A stretch of DNA of 64,000 nucleotides from CAVSRC01 sp963798195 (lineage in GTDB: Bacteria; Pseudomonadota; Alphaproteobacteria; Rhizobiales; Kaistiaceae): the NCBI GenBank assembly GCA_963798195.1, contig CAWCSF010000010.1, forward strand, positions 1,364,001-1,428,000. The letters are read 5' to 3'. This document shows, in pieces, positions 25,270 through 34,223 of this stretch. The notes under the pieces were generated by a model. It ran no database searches. It had not been told where the DNA came from and saw only the letters and a list, made by a program, of their open reading frames with translations. Position 1 is the first letter of the stretch, and the number at the start of each line of letters is the position of its first letter. A program made the translations under genes and the position numbers.

Positions 25270-26121
25270 TCAGGTCTTCAGGAAATCGGCGAAAGCCTCC
25301 TGGTAGTCCGGGTGCCAGCGGGACAGCGGCGGGCGCTTCTCGGTGATGTCGCCGGCGGCCCACTGGATGCGCTTGTTGTCGACTTCGTGGGTGACGTCGT
25401 TGTCCGGGCAGATGATGTAGAAGTCGTCGTTGCCCATGGCTTCGAAGAGCATGTCGATCACCTGGTCCGGCCACCACGCGCCGTCAGGCTTCTCGCCGCC
25501 GCCGCGCGCCGTCAGGCCGGTGAAGGTCCAGCCCGGCACCAGCAGGTGGGCGGTGACCTTGCAGTCCGGCGTATTGCGCAGCGTGTGGGCAAGGCCTTCG
25601 GTCAGCACCTTCACGCCGGCCTTGGACACGTTGTAGGCGGTATCGCCCGGCGGACAGGTGATGCCCTGCTTGGAGCCGGTGTTGACGATGGCGGCCGGCG
25701 TGCCCTGCGCGATCATCGCCGGCGCGAACGCATGCACGCCGTTGATGACGCCCCAGAGGTTCGTGCCGAGCACCTGCTGCCAGCCCTCGTAGTTCTCGAA
25801 GGCGCCGCCGCCCTTGCCCCGGCCGGCATTGTTCATCAACACGGCAACCTCGCCGAAGGCGGCATAGGCCGTATCCTTCAACCGGTCGACCTCGTCCTTC
25901 TTGCTGACGTCGATGCGGACAGTGAGGACATCGAGCTTTCCGCCGGGCGCGGCCGCGGCGATCTCTTTCGCGGCGGCATCGAGGGCGTCCTGTTGAAGGT
26001 CGGCAATGGCGACCTGCATGCCGCGCGCGGCGAAGCGCTTCGCGGCGGCAAGGCCGATGCCGCTGGCGCCGCCGGTGACGACCGCACTGCGGCCCGAAGA
26101 GAGAGCGGGATGGTCAGACAT
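25270..26121 (-). CDS. Short-chain dehydrogenase/reductase (SDR)
   Basis: Protein of 283 aa. Classical SDR features: TGGASGIGLAAAKRF for cofactor binding, NNAG in the fourth strand, a Ser in NTGSKQG and the catalytic YNVSK. The Asp after strand 2 (AIADLQ) suggests NAD(H) preference. The C-terminal 50 residues are longer than in the shortest SDRs. The substrate is unknown. The ATG at 26121 has an AAAGGA site upstream. It lies next to a fragment of an EAL-domain gene. Confidence 0.88.
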   Translation of the reverse strand: MSDHPALSSGRSAVVTGGASGIGLAAAKRFAARGMQVAIADLQQDALDAAAKEIAAAAPGGKLDVLTVRIDVSKKDEVDRLKDTAYAAFGEVAVLMNNAGRGKGGGAFENYEGWQQVLGTNLWGVINGVHAFAPAMIAQGTPAAIVNTGSKQGITCPPGDTAYNVSKAGVKVLTEGLAHTLRNTPDCKVTAHLLVPGWTFTGLTARGGGEKPDGAWWPDQVIDMLFEAMGNDDFYIICPDNDVTHEVDNKRIQWAAGDITEKRPPLSRWHPDYQEAFADFLKT

Positions 26122-26159
26122 GAGGCGTAGTTCCTTTCCAGGTCGCCCGGCGCAGACAT

Positions 26160-26294
26160 TTACGCCAGCAACCGCTTGGAAATCACGCCTTCCGCCTGGT
26201 TTGCAACCCAGTTCTCGAATTCTTCCACCCGCACCGGCCGGCCATAGAGAAAGCCCTGGAAGGAGCGGCAGCCGGATTGGCGGAGCAGCCGAAG
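26160..26294 (-). pseudogene. C-terminal fragment of an EAL-domain (c-di-GMP phosphodiesterase) gene
   Basis: Translating the minus strand gives about 44 codons ending in a stop at 26160-26162. They read LRLLRQSGCRSFQGFLYGRP and then VRVEEFENWV. This is the closing segment of EAL domains (the QGFLYGRP pattern). Upstream, the frame meets a stop at about 26304, no start or ribosome binding site is seen, and the rest of the domain is absent. It is therefore a remnant left by deletion. Confidence 0.75.
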
Positions 26295-26425
26295 ATGCCA
26301 TGCCTATCGTGAACCTGGGGCCGGCAGGCGAAGGTCTATTGGCGGCCGTGCGAAAATGAGGGCTAACTTGAGCGCAACCGCCGGAAAGGGCTAAACAAAC
26401 GCGTCCTTGGGAGGGGACCCCGCAG

Positions 26426-27451
26426 ATGGCTGATTTCACGACGACCGTTGCCGGATCCTTGCCCAAGCCATCGTGGCTGGCCGAACCGAACCGCCTTTGG
26501 GCGCCCTGGCGGCTGGAGGGCGAAGACCTCATCCGCGCCAAGCGCGACGCCACCGTTCTCGTCATCAAGCTTCAGGAGGACGCCGGCATCGCCATCGTCA
26601 GCGACGGCGAGCAGTCGCGACGCCACTTCGTCCACGGCTTCCTTGAGTTCGTCGAGGGCATCGACTTCGCCCATCAGGTCGCCATGGGCATCCGCAAGAA
26701 CCGCTACACCGCCATGGTACCGGTAGTGAAGGACCAGATCCGCCTGACTGGCCGCGTCCATGCCGACGAGGCGCAAACGGCGCGCGCCCACACCAAGGGC
26801 AAGCTGAAGATCACCATGCCCGGCCCCATGACCATCGTCGACACGATCGCGGACGAGCACTACGGCGACCGTACCAAATTGGCTTTCGCCTTCGCCGACC
26901 TGCTCAATCAGGAAGCCCGAGCACTGCAGGCCGACGGAGTCGACGTGATCCAGTTCGACGAGCCGGCGTTCAACGTCTACATGGACGAGGTCAAGGACTG
27001 GGGCATCGAGGCGCTGCATCGCGCCATCGACGGCCTGACCTGCACGACCGCGGTCCACATCTGCTACGGCTACGGCATCAAGGCCAATCTCGAGTGGAAG
27101 CAGTCCCTCGGCGGCGTGTGGACGCAGTATGAGGAGATATTCCCGGCGCTGGCCGCAAGCCAGCTAAACCAGGTGTCGGTGGAGGCGATGCATTCGCATG
27201 TGCCGCTTCAGCTGCTCTCGCTGCTGGAAGGCAAGGACGTGCTGCTTGGCTGCATCGATGTGGCAAACGAGACCGTCGAGACGCCTGAAGAGGTTATGCA
27301 CCTGATCGAACAGGCGACAGCGTATGTGCCGCCGGAGCGCATCTTCCCCTGCACCAATTGCGGCATGGCGCCGATGCAGCGAGACCTCGCGTTCGCCAAG
27401 CTGAAAGCGCTGGGCGATGGCGCCGCGCTGGCGCGGCAACGCCTCGGATAG
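26426..27451 (+). CDS. Short MetE-type methionine synthase (UROD/MetE-like)
   Basis: Protein of 341 aa corresponding to the C-terminal catalytic barrel of cobalamin-independent methionine synthase, without the N-terminal half of the 750-aa MetE. Zn-ligand candidates are His and Cys in VHICYGYG and a later Cys in PCTNCGMAP. Acidic residues for homocysteine binding lie in IQFDEPAFN. Short 'core-MetE' enzymes of this size transfer methyl groups from donors other than methyl-folate triglutamate in some lineages; which donor applies here is unknown. A GGGAGGGG site lies upstream of the ATG. Confidence 0.85.
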   Translation: MADFTTTVAGSLPKPSWLAEPNRLWAPWRLEGEDLIRAKRDATVLVIKLQEDAGIAIVSDGEQSRRHFVHGFLEFVEGIDFAHQVAMGIRKNRYTAMVPVVKDQIRLTGRVHADEAQTARAHTKGKLKITMPGPMTIVDTIADEHYGDRTKLAFAFADLLNQEARALQADGVDVIQFDEPAFNVYMDEVKDWGIEALHRAIDGLTCTTAVHICYGYGIKANLEWKQSLGGVWTQYEEIFPALAASQLNQVSVEAMHSHVPLQLLSLLEGKDVLLGCIDVANETVETPEEVMHLIEQATAYVPPERIFPCTNCGMAPMQRDLAFAKLKALGDGAALARQRLG

Positions 27452-27490
27452 CCACCTCACCCACGCCCCCGCGACAATGCGCCCGGGTTG

Positions 27491-27510
27491 CTGACCGACC
27501 GATCGGTCAG
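27491..27510. promoter_or_regulatory. Palindromic TetR-type operator
   Basis: CTGACCGA and its exact complement TCGGTCAG are separated by four bases. The site ends 13 bases before the TetR start, in its 5' region, and fits the size and symmetry of operators of TetR repressors. It probably gives autorepression of the tetR-monooxygenase unit. Confidence 0.7.
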
Positions 27511-27523
27511 TATGTTTCCCGGC

Positions 27524-28087
27524 ATGAACGCACGACGCGACACCCGCACGGCCATCGTCGAGGCTGCGATAGCCCTGCTCGGCCGGGACGGCCCCGAAGG
27601 CTTCAGCGCCTCGGCACTCGCCCGCGACGTCGGCATCAGCAAGGCCAACCTGTTCCACCACTTCCCCAATCTCGACGAGGTCCCTCTCGCCGCTCTCGAC
27701 CTGCTGGGCGCCGCGATGCTTGCGCCGGCCGGCAGGAAACCACGGACTGCCCGCGCGTGGCTGATCCAGCTGGGTAACAGAACGCTGAAGCTCACCGGAG
27801 AGCAGCAGCGGTTTCTCAAGGCATACTTTGTCTTCTTCGGTCGCGCTCTCTTCGACGAGCGCATGCGGGCAAAACTCAGGGCAAGCGCCGAACCGACGCT
27901 CGCCGCAATGGTCGAACAACTGGGCGCATACCTGCCCAAGCCCGAGGCGGAGGTAACGGCGCGGCTGGCCCTCATGACCCTCGACGGGCTCGGGTTGCAC
28001 GTCCTTGCCTTCGGCGAGGATCGCATGACGCGACAGGCGTGGCGGCGGTTCGTCGATGCACTCTTTCCAGAGGAGAAGAAGCCATGA
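27524..28087 (+). CDS. TetR family transcriptional regulator
   Basis: Protein of 187 aa. The N-terminal helix-turn-helix has the typical DTRTAIVEAAIALLG, then SASALARDVGISKANLFHHF. The C-terminal ligand-binding domain resembles BetI-type regulators. The start at 27524 (ATG) is preferred because upstream candidates would lie on or inside the palindromic operator. Its stop overlaps the start of the flavin monooxygenase (ATGA), indicating one transcription and translation unit. The likely role is to repress this pair until the monooxygenase substrate binds. Confidence 0.88.
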   Translation: MNARRDTRTAIVEAAIALLGRDGPEGFSASALARDVGISKANLFHHFPNLDEVPLAALDLLGAAMLAPAGRKPRTARAWLIQLGNRTLKLTGEQQRFLKAYFVFFGRALFDERMRAKLRASAEPTLAAMVEQLGAYLPKPEAEVTARLALMTLDGLGLHVLAFGEDRMTRQAWRRFVDALFPEEKKP

Positions 28088-29259
28088 AAGCAATTATCTG
28101 CGGCGCCGGCATCGCCGGCCTGACCCTCGGGACGCTGCTTGGCCGCGACGGCTGGGAGGTGATCATCGTCGAACACGCAGCCGGGCTTCGCGACGAAGGC
28201 TACATGATCGACTTCATGGGCTCAGGCTACGAGGTATCGGAGCGGATGGACCTGGTCGGCCGTCTCAAGGAAATCGCCTACGACATCCCGACCGTCGATT
28301 GGCTGGACCGCAAAGGCCACGTCGGGGCCCGACTGGACTACCATCGCTTCGCGGCAATGCTGGATGGCAAGTTGCTGAGCCTGATGCGCGGCGACCTCGA
28401 GCACGTCCTGTTCGAGGCGCTGCCGAAATCGGTCGACATGCGCTTCGGCCAGACCATTACCCGGATCGAAGACAAGAGCGATGCCGTCACCGTGACGCTG
28501 TCCGGCGGCGCGGTCGAGACGGCGGACATGATCGTCGGCGCGGATGGGATCCATTCCCGCGTGCGGGCCGAAGTATTCGGTGACGAGAGCCAGTTCTCGC
28601 GTTATCTCGGCTACCACACCGCCGCCTTCATCTATCAGGATGCCGACGCGGTTCGCGATCTCGGAAACCGGTTCAGGATCATGGCCCTGCCCGGCCGGCA
28701 GGTCGGATTCTATCCAATCCGGGAAGGCAAGGTCGCTGCCTTCTTCGCCCATGTCTCCGAGGACCCCGCCCTGCCCGCCGATCCCGTCGCTGAACTGCGG
28801 CGGGTCTATGGCGATCTCGGCTGGCTGGTTCCGCAAAGCCTGGACCATGCCGAGAAGCTCCCCGGCATCTACTACGACCAGATCGCACAGATCGAGATGG
28901 ACCAGTGGAGCAAAGGACGCACCACGCTGATCGGAGATGCGGCGGACGCGGTCTCGCTGCTCGCCGGGCAAGGCGCATCGCTCGCCATGGGCACGGCCTA
29001 CGTGCTCGCGGACGAACTGCGCACGAAGGCGGACGTTCCATCCGCGCTCACCGCGTACCAGGGTCGCCTGCTGGCGGAGGTCCGCAAGAAGCAGGAGTCC
29101 GGGCGCAAGACGGCGAGATGGATCGTGCCTCAGACCAAGTGGGACATCACGCTGCGCAACCTGACGCTCCGCGCCGCGACCATGCCCGGACTGAGCTGGA
29201 TCCTGAAGCCGTATCTCGTGTCGGGAACGGAAAGCGTGATCGAACGTAAGGCAGCCTGA
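28084..29259 (+). CDS. FAD-dependent monooxygenase (TetX-like)
   Basis: Protein of 391 aa. It has the dinucleotide motif IICGAGIAGLTLGTLLG, the DG motif in VGADGIHSRVRAEVF and the GD motif in TTLIGDAADAVSLLAGQG. These place it in the class A flavin monooxygenase family, near proteins annotated as tetracycline-destructase-like or oxidoreductases of unknown substrate. Coupled to a TetR regulator. The substrate cannot be predicted; resistance is possible but unproven. Confidence 0.88.
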   Translation: MKAIICGAGIAGLTLGTLLGRDGWEVIIVEHAAGLRDEGYMIDFMGSGYEVSERMDLVGRLKEIAYDIPTVDWLDRKGHVGARLDYHRFAAMLDGKLLSLMRGDLEHVLFEALPKSVDMRFGQTITRIEDKSDAVTVTLSGGAVETADMIVGADGIHSRVRAEVFGDESQFSRYLGYHTAAFIYQDADAVRDLGNRFRIMALPGRQVGFYPIREGKVAAFFAHVSEDPALPADPVAELRRVYGDLGWLVPQSLDHAEKLPGIYYDQIAQIEMDQWSKGRTTLIGDAADAVSLLAGQGASLAMGTAYVLADELRTKADVPSALTAYQGRLLAEVRKKQESGRKTARWIVPQTKWDITLRNLTLRAATMPGLSWILKPYLVSGTESVIERKAA

Positions 29260-29352
29260 GCCGCATGAAGCTCCGGCGGATCGGGGCCGACCGCTCGGAT
29301 GCTTCGCCACTCCTGCTGCCGGACAGCTTTCCGGAATGGTAGCTGTCGCGGC

Positions 29353-29862
29353 CTACCCGGCGGTCCCCTGCGCGATCGGCGGCTGGAACGAGTAGCCCAT
29401 GTCCCACGGGAAATAGATCCAGGTATCCTGGCTGACCTCGGTGATGAACGTGTCGACCAGGGGCCGCCCCGCCGGCTTGGCGTAGAGCGTGGCGTAATGG
29501 CACTTCGGCACCATCTCGCGCACCAGCCGCGCCGTCTTGCCGGTGTCAACGAGGTCGTCGATGACCAGCACGGCGGCACCCTTGCCGCCGGCCATGTCGA
29601 CGATGTCCTTGCCGACCGGCTTCAAAACCTGAAGGCCGCCCTGCTCCTTGTAGTCGTGATAGGAGGCAACACAGACCGTCTCGATCAGGCGGATGCCAAG
29701 TTCGCGGGCGATGATCGCCGCCGGCACCAGCCCGCCGCGCGTGACGCAGACGATCGCCTCCCAGTTGCCCTGCGCCGACAGGCGCCAGGCCAGCGCGCGC
29801 GAGTCGCGATGGAACTGGTCCCATGAGACCGGGAATGCCTTGTCTGGCGGCGGCTGCGACAT
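29353..29862 (-). CDS. gpt: Xanthine phosphoribosyltransferase
   Basis: Protein of 169 aa that salvages xanthine (and guanine) with PRPP. The PRPP-binding motif VLVIDDLVDTGKT is intact, and the opening AFPVSWDQFHRDSRALAWRL matches Gpt. An AGGGGAA site precedes the ATG. It follows the CinA-like gene on the same strand by 19 bases, likely an operon. Confidence 0.94.
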   Translation of the reverse strand: MSQPPPDKAFPVSWDQFHRDSRALAWRLSAQGNWEAIVCVTRGGLVPAAIIARELGIRLIETVCVASYHDYKEQGGLQVLKPVGKDIVDMAGGKGAAVLVIDDLVDTGKTARLVREMVPKCHYATLYAKPAGRPLVDTFITEVSQDTWIYFPWDMGYSFQPPIAQGTAG

Positions 29863-29881
29863 CGGAATCTTTTCCCCTGAC

Positions 29882-30640
29882 CTAGCGGACGAGTTGCGCC
29901 CGAACCGTTTCCAGCATCGCCTTGACCGCGGCTTCCGCTGCATCGAGCCGCGCTTCGTCGCGTCCGCGCAGCACCAGCGTCGTGGTGAAGCCGATGCCCT
30001 CCTGAAAGCCGGGATAGCTGCCCATGCCGACATCAGGGAATGCCTTTTGCACCGCGCCGAAGGGGCCGGCGATGTCGCCTTCCTTCAGGCCGGCGGCAAG
30101 CGAGCGCGACAGCATCTTCTTGCCCGTCGCCAGTCGCGGCGCCAGCGCGTCGAGCATGGCATGCATGATGCTCGGCACGCCGGCCATGACGTGAACGTTG
30201 CCGATGGAGAAGCCGGGCGCCTTGGACACCGAATTCTCGATCAGCGTCGCGCCGTCGGGGATACGGGCCATGCGCAGCCGCGATTCGTTGAGGTCGGCCT
30301 TGGGAATGCGCTCCAGCAGCATGGCCACGGCGCGGGGATCGACGTCGATGCCGACGCCGAACGCCTTGGCGACGGAATCGGCCGTGATGTCGTCGTGGGT
30401 CGGGCCAATACCGCCGGTCGTGAAGACATGGGTGTAGCGGCTGCGTAGAGCGTTGAGGGCCGTTACGATCTCGGCCTCGATGTCGGGAACCACCCGGACT
30501 TCGCGCACGTCGATGCCGATCGCCGTCAGGTACTCGGCGATGTAGCCGATGTTCTTGTCCTTGGTCCGGCCGGACAGGATTTCGTCGCCGATGACCAGAA
30601 TGGCGGCGGTGACGATGTCCCCGGCCGGTGCGTCAGGCAT
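29882..30640 (-). CDS. CinA-type molybdopterin-binding domain protein
   Basis: Protein of 252 aa containing the MoCF/CinA N-terminal fold: AAILVIGDEILSGRTKDKN at the start and TTGGIGPTHDDIT in the middle, ending with a helical region of its own. It lacks the C-terminal deamidase domain of full CinA. CinA N-terminal-type proteins act as ADP-ribose pyrophosphatases or in NMN recycling in some species. The ATG at 30640 is chosen for its GAGGGGG site; a GTG at 30646 overlaps that site. Confidence 0.88.
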   Translation of the reverse strand: MPDAPAGDIVTAAILVIGDEILSGRTKDKNIGYIAEYLTAIGIDVREVRVVPDIEAEIVTALNALRSRYTHVFTTGGIGPTHDDITADSVAKAFGVGIDVDPRAVAMLLERIPKADLNESRLRMARIPDGATLIENSVSKAPGFSIGNVHVMAGVPSIMHAMLDALAPRLATGKKMLSRSLAAGLKEGDIAGPFGAVQKAFPDVGMGSYPGFQEGIGFTTTLVLRGRDEARLDAAEAAVKAMLETVRAQLVR

Positions 30641-30734
30641 TCCCACCCCCTCGCGAAAAGAAGCCGTCGTTTACACCCCCCGCCCGCGCCCCTCAAGCGA
30701 GGCGGCGGACGGATTCGAGCCGGTTTCCGGATAA

Positions 30735-30748
30735 TTGAGCCAGCGCAA
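30735..30748. promoter_or_regulatory. Anaerobox (FNR/FixK-type site) before hemN
   Basis: TTGAGCCAGCGCAA fits the alphaproteobacterial TTGA-N6-GCAA pattern bound by FnrL/FixK. It lies 28-34 bases before the two possible hemN starts. Oxygen-independent coproporphyrinogen oxidase genes are classic members of this regulon. The motif is seen; binding is inferred. Confidence 0.65.
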
Positions 30749-30776
30749 TGCCGGCCTGGCGCCGAGCGCCTCTGAT

Positions 30777-32135
30777 ATGGCCATGCGTCCAGACCTGATT
30801 GCCCGCTACAGCGACCAGCGCCTCCCGCGCTACACCAGCTATCCGACCGCCCCGCACTTCAGCCCGGCGGTCGGCCCCGAGACCTACGCCGCCTGGCTGG
30901 CGGCAACCCCCGCGGGAACGCCGGCCTCGCTCTACGTCCACGTGCCCTTTTGCCGGCGGATGTGCTGGTACTGCGGCTGCAACACGGCGGTCACGCTGAA
31001 GGACGAGCCGATCGCGGCATACGGCGAACTGCTTCGTTCCGAGATCGCAATGATCCGCGATCACCTCGGCAAGCGCCTGCCGGCCGTCCATCTCCATTTC
31101 GGCGGAGGCACGCCGACCATCCTTGCGCCCGGCCTCTTCGCCAGCGTGATGGCGGACCTTCACGCCGCCTTCCATATCGGCCACGACGCCGAACTGGCCA
31201 TCGAGATCGACCCGCGCACCCTCACCCACTCCATGGTCCTGGCCATGGCCGAGGCCGGCATCAACCGCGCCAGCCTCGGCGTGCAGAGCCTCGATCCGGC
31301 CGTGCAGAAGGCGATCAATCGAGTCCAGAGCTACGCGCAAACCGCGCGCGCCGTCGCCTGGTTACGTGCCGCCGGCATCGGCGGCATCAACCTCGACCTG
31401 ATCTACGGCCTGCCGCACCAGACCGTCGCCTCCTCCCTGGACACCGTGGGCGAATGCCTGAAGCTTGAGCCTGAGCGTATCTCGGTCTTCGGCTACGCCC
31501 ACGTGCCAAGCTTCAAGAAGCACCAGCGGAAGATCGATTCGGCCACCCTTCCGGGCGGCGCGGCACGCAACGAACAGTCCGAAGCGATCGCCAACGCACT
31601 GGCCGCCGCAGGCTATGTCGCAATCGGCATCGATCACTATGCCCGCCCCGACGACCCGATGGCGCGCGCCGCCGCGGATGGGACGCTCCACCGCAATTTC
31701 CAGGGCTACACCACCGACCCTGCCGCGCTGCTCATCGGCTTCGGCGCTTCTGCCATCGGCCACATGCCCCAAGGCTACGTCCAAAACGATCCGGTCGTGC
31801 GCTCGTGGTCCGCCGCAATCGCCCAAGGCCGCCTGGCGACAGTGAAGGGTTACGCCCTGACCTCGGACGATCGCCTCCGCGCCGACCTGATCGAGCGGGT
31901 CATGTGCGACTTCCGCGTCGACATAGGCGCGGTCTGCCGGCACCATGGCGCCCATCCGGAAGCGCTCGGCGATGCGCTCGCCCGCATCGACGCGATGGCC
32001 GCCGACGGTATTCTCGTACGCGCCGGCGACGTGGTCGAAATAATCCCGGACGCCCGCGGCCTCGCCCGTGCCGTGGCGGCGACCTTCGATGCCCACCTCG
32101 CGAATTCCACCCGTACCCATAGCCCGGCGCTATAA
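30777..32135 (+). CDS. hemN: Oxygen-independent coproporphyrinogen III oxidase
   Basis: Protein of 452 aa. Radical-SAM iron-sulfur motif CRRMCWYCGC near residue 60; N-terminal PRYTSYPTAPHF and the HemN-type HFGGGTPT and LGVQSLDP follow. It makes protoporphyrinogen IX without oxygen in haem synthesis. The C-terminal HemN domain is complete (DLIERVMCDFRVD), so this is HemN rather than the HemW chaperone. Start ATG at 30777 or 30783; no ribosome binding site is visible. An anaerobox lies just upstream, and if used as a class II activator it would place the transcript start at or next to the ATG. Confidence 0.94.
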   Translation: MAMRPDLIARYSDQRLPRYTSYPTAPHFSPAVGPETYAAWLAATPAGTPASLYVHVPFCRRMCWYCGCNTAVTLKDEPIAAYGELLRSEIAMIRDHLGKRLPAVHLHFGGGTPTILAPGLFASVMADLHAAFHIGHDAELAIEIDPRTLTHSMVLAMAEAGINRASLGVQSLDPAVQKAINRVQSYAQTARAVAWLRAAGIGGINLDLIYGLPHQTVASSLDTVGECLKLEPERISVFGYAHVPSFKKHQRKIDSATLPGGAARNEQSEAIANALAAAGYVAIGIDHYARPDDPMARAAADGTLHRNFQGYTTDPAALLIGFGASAIGHMPQGYVQNDPVVRSWSAAIAQGRLATVKGYALTSDDRLRADLIERVMCDFRVDIGAVCRHHGAHPEALGDALARIDAMAADGILVRAGDVVEIIPDARGLARAVAATFDAHLANSTRTHSPAL

Positions 32136-32224
32136 GTCGCCGCACCGGATGGCGTGCTAACCTGCTTCGGTCGACGGCCAGTGCCCATACGGGCCGGCAT
32201 GGAACACCTTGGGGGACGGAACGA

Positions 32225-33494
32225 ATGCCTCGCACGAACTGGGCCGGGAATCTCACCTATGGCGCCGCACGCCTTCTCGAGCCTGAGACGGTCATCGAGG
32301 CGCAGGAGGCCGTGCACTCATCCGCAAAGGTGCGTGCGCTCGGCTCCCGCCATTGCTTCAACGACATCGCGGACACGCCCGGCACCCAGATATCCCTCAG
32401 CAAGTTGGGCCGGGTCGTTTCGGTGGACAAGGCGCGGCACCAGGTCACCGTTGACGGCGGCATACGCTACAGCGATCTCGGCCCGACCCTGAACGCGCAA
32501 GGGTACGCGCTCCACAATCTCGCTTCGCTGCCGCACATCACCATCGCCGGCGCCTGCGCCACGGCGACCCACGGCTCGGGCGTGAAGCTCGGCAACCTCG
32601 CAACCGCCGTCGCAGCGCTGGAATTCATCAATGCGTCGGGTGACCTCGTCAGCCTGTCACGCGACAAAGACCCCGACACCTTTCCCGGCGCCGTGGTCAA
32701 TCTCGGCGCCCTTGGCGTCATCACCCGCCTGACGCTCGATGTGGAGCCAGCCTTCGACGTCGAGCAGCGTCTCTGGCTGAACCTGCCCATGGCGGCACTC
32801 GAAGCGAATTTCGAGGCGGTCATGGCGAGCGGCTACAGCGTCAGCCTGTTCACCCGCTGGCTTGGCGAGGCTGTCGAGCAGGTCTGGGTCAAGAGCCGGG
32901 TCGACACCCCGTCCGACGTGGACGGCAGGTTGACCGCCCTCGGGGCGGCTGCCGCCACCGAGAAGCTCCACCCCGCGACCGGCCCCACCGACGCCGCCAA
33001 TTGCACCGAGCAGATGGGCCTCGCCGGGCCAGCCTATGATCGCCTCCCCCACTTTCGTCACGACGCCATACCCGCCACCAGCGGCGACCATCAGGCGGAG
33101 TATTTCGTGCCGGTCGAACACGCCGTCGCCGCCGTGAAGGCGCTGCGCCGGTTCGCGCCGCAGCTCTCAACGTGCCTGCTGATTTCCGAGGTCCGCATCG
33201 TCGCGGCCGACGATCTCTGGCTCAGTTCCGCCTATGGCCGGCCGGTGGTCGGCTTCCACTTCTCCTTCGGCAAAAACTGGCCGGCGCTGCTCGACGTGCT
33301 GCCCGGACTGGAGGAAGCCCTCGCGCCGTTCGACCCGATTCCCCATTGGGGCAAGCTCTTCACCATGGCGCCGGAGACCGTCCGCGCGCGCTATGCGCGG
33401 CTCGGGGATTTCCGCAGCCCTGCTCGATGCGCACGATCCGAAGGGCAAATTCCGCAACGGCTTCGTGGAGCGCTATGTCTTCGGCCGTGCCTGA
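32225..33494 (+). pseudogene. FAD-linked lactone/alditol oxidase, frameshifted
   Basis: The first frame encodes an FAD-binding (PCMH-type) domain: VRALGSRHCFNDIADTPG, GGIRYSDLG, TIAGACATATHGSG and NLGALGVITRLTLDV, then an ALO-type catalytic domain with EYFVPVEHAV. It is similar to D-arabinono-1,4-lactone or xylitol oxidases. At about 33416 the frame changes: ARYARLGDFR must continue as ALLDAHDPKGKFRNGFVERY in the next frame, which stops at 33494. One extra base at A33416 explains it. Without repair the first frame runs on with unrelated sequence. The restored product would be about 422 aa. Confidence 0.82.
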
Positions 33495-33521
33495 CATGCC
33501 GAAGCACGCCGCCCCCCGAAC

Positions 33522-34223
33522 ATGCGCTTCCCCGTCCCGCTGACCGAGGCGCGGCTCATCCGCCGCTACAAGCGCTTCCTCGCCGACGTGGAAATGCCCG
33601 GCGGCGAAGTGGTGACCGTCCATTGCGCCAATCCCGGCGCCATGACCGGCCTCGCCGAGCCGGGCATGCGGGTGCTGCTGTCGCGTTCCGACAGCAAGAC
33701 GCGCAAGCTGCCCCATTCGTGGGAACTGGTGGAGGCCGATGGCGGGCTGATCGGCATCAACACAAGCCACCCCAACCGGCTGGTGGAAGAAGCGCTCGCT
33801 GCGGGCGCCATAGCCGAACTGGCCGGGTACGACACCGTGCGGCGCGAGGTGAAGTACGGCCGCAATTCCCGCATCGACTTCTTGCTGACGGGCGAAGGAC
33901 GACCGGACGCCTATGTCGAGATCAAGAACGTCCACCTGTCGCGCCGGCCCGGCCTCGCCGAGTTCCCCGACTCGCCTACCGCGCGCGGGACCAAGCACCT
34001 CGGCGAATTGACCGCCATGGCGGCCGCCGGCCACCGGGCGGTCATGCTCTACCTCGTCCAGCGGACCGACTGCACGGCGTTCCGTCTCGCCGGCGACGTC
34101 GATCCGGCCTATTCCGCCGCTTTTGCCGTGGCCAAAGCGGCAGGGGTCGAGATGCTGGCCTACGCCTGCCGCATCTCGGAGCAAGAGATCGTGGTGGCCG
34201 GCAGGCTGCCGTTCTTGTCATAG
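33522..34223 (+). CDS. sfsA: SfsA family DNA/RNA nuclease
   Basis: Protein of 233 aa. SfsA signatures include VTVHCANPGAMTGLAEPG, GINTSHPNRLVEEAL, the nuclease-like core SRIDFLLTGEGRPDAYVEIKNV and DSPTARGTKHLGEL. E. coli SfsA was named for sugar fermentation stimulation and was later shown to have nuclease activity. The gene precedes map by about 50 bases, as commonly in alphaproteobacteria, and probably shares its transcript. Confidence 0.95.
   Translation: MRFPVPLTEARLIRRYKRFLADVEMPGGEVVTVHCANPGAMTGLAEPGMRVLLSRSDSKTRKLPHSWELVEADGGLIGINTSHPNRLVEEALAAGAIAELAGYDTVRREVKYGRNSRIDFLLTGEGRPDAYVEIKNVHLSRRPGLAEFPDSPTARGTKHLGELTAMAAAGHRAVMLYLVQRTDCTAFRLAGDVDPAYSAAFAVAKAAGVEMLAYACRISEQEIVVAGRLPFLS

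Noticed and set aside
26340..26425. Possible SAM-II riboswitch before the MetE-like gene
   Set aside because: Only a GCTAAA stretch resembles it; the conserved stem and pseudoknot elements of SAM-II are not recognisable by eye. A covariance-model search would decide.
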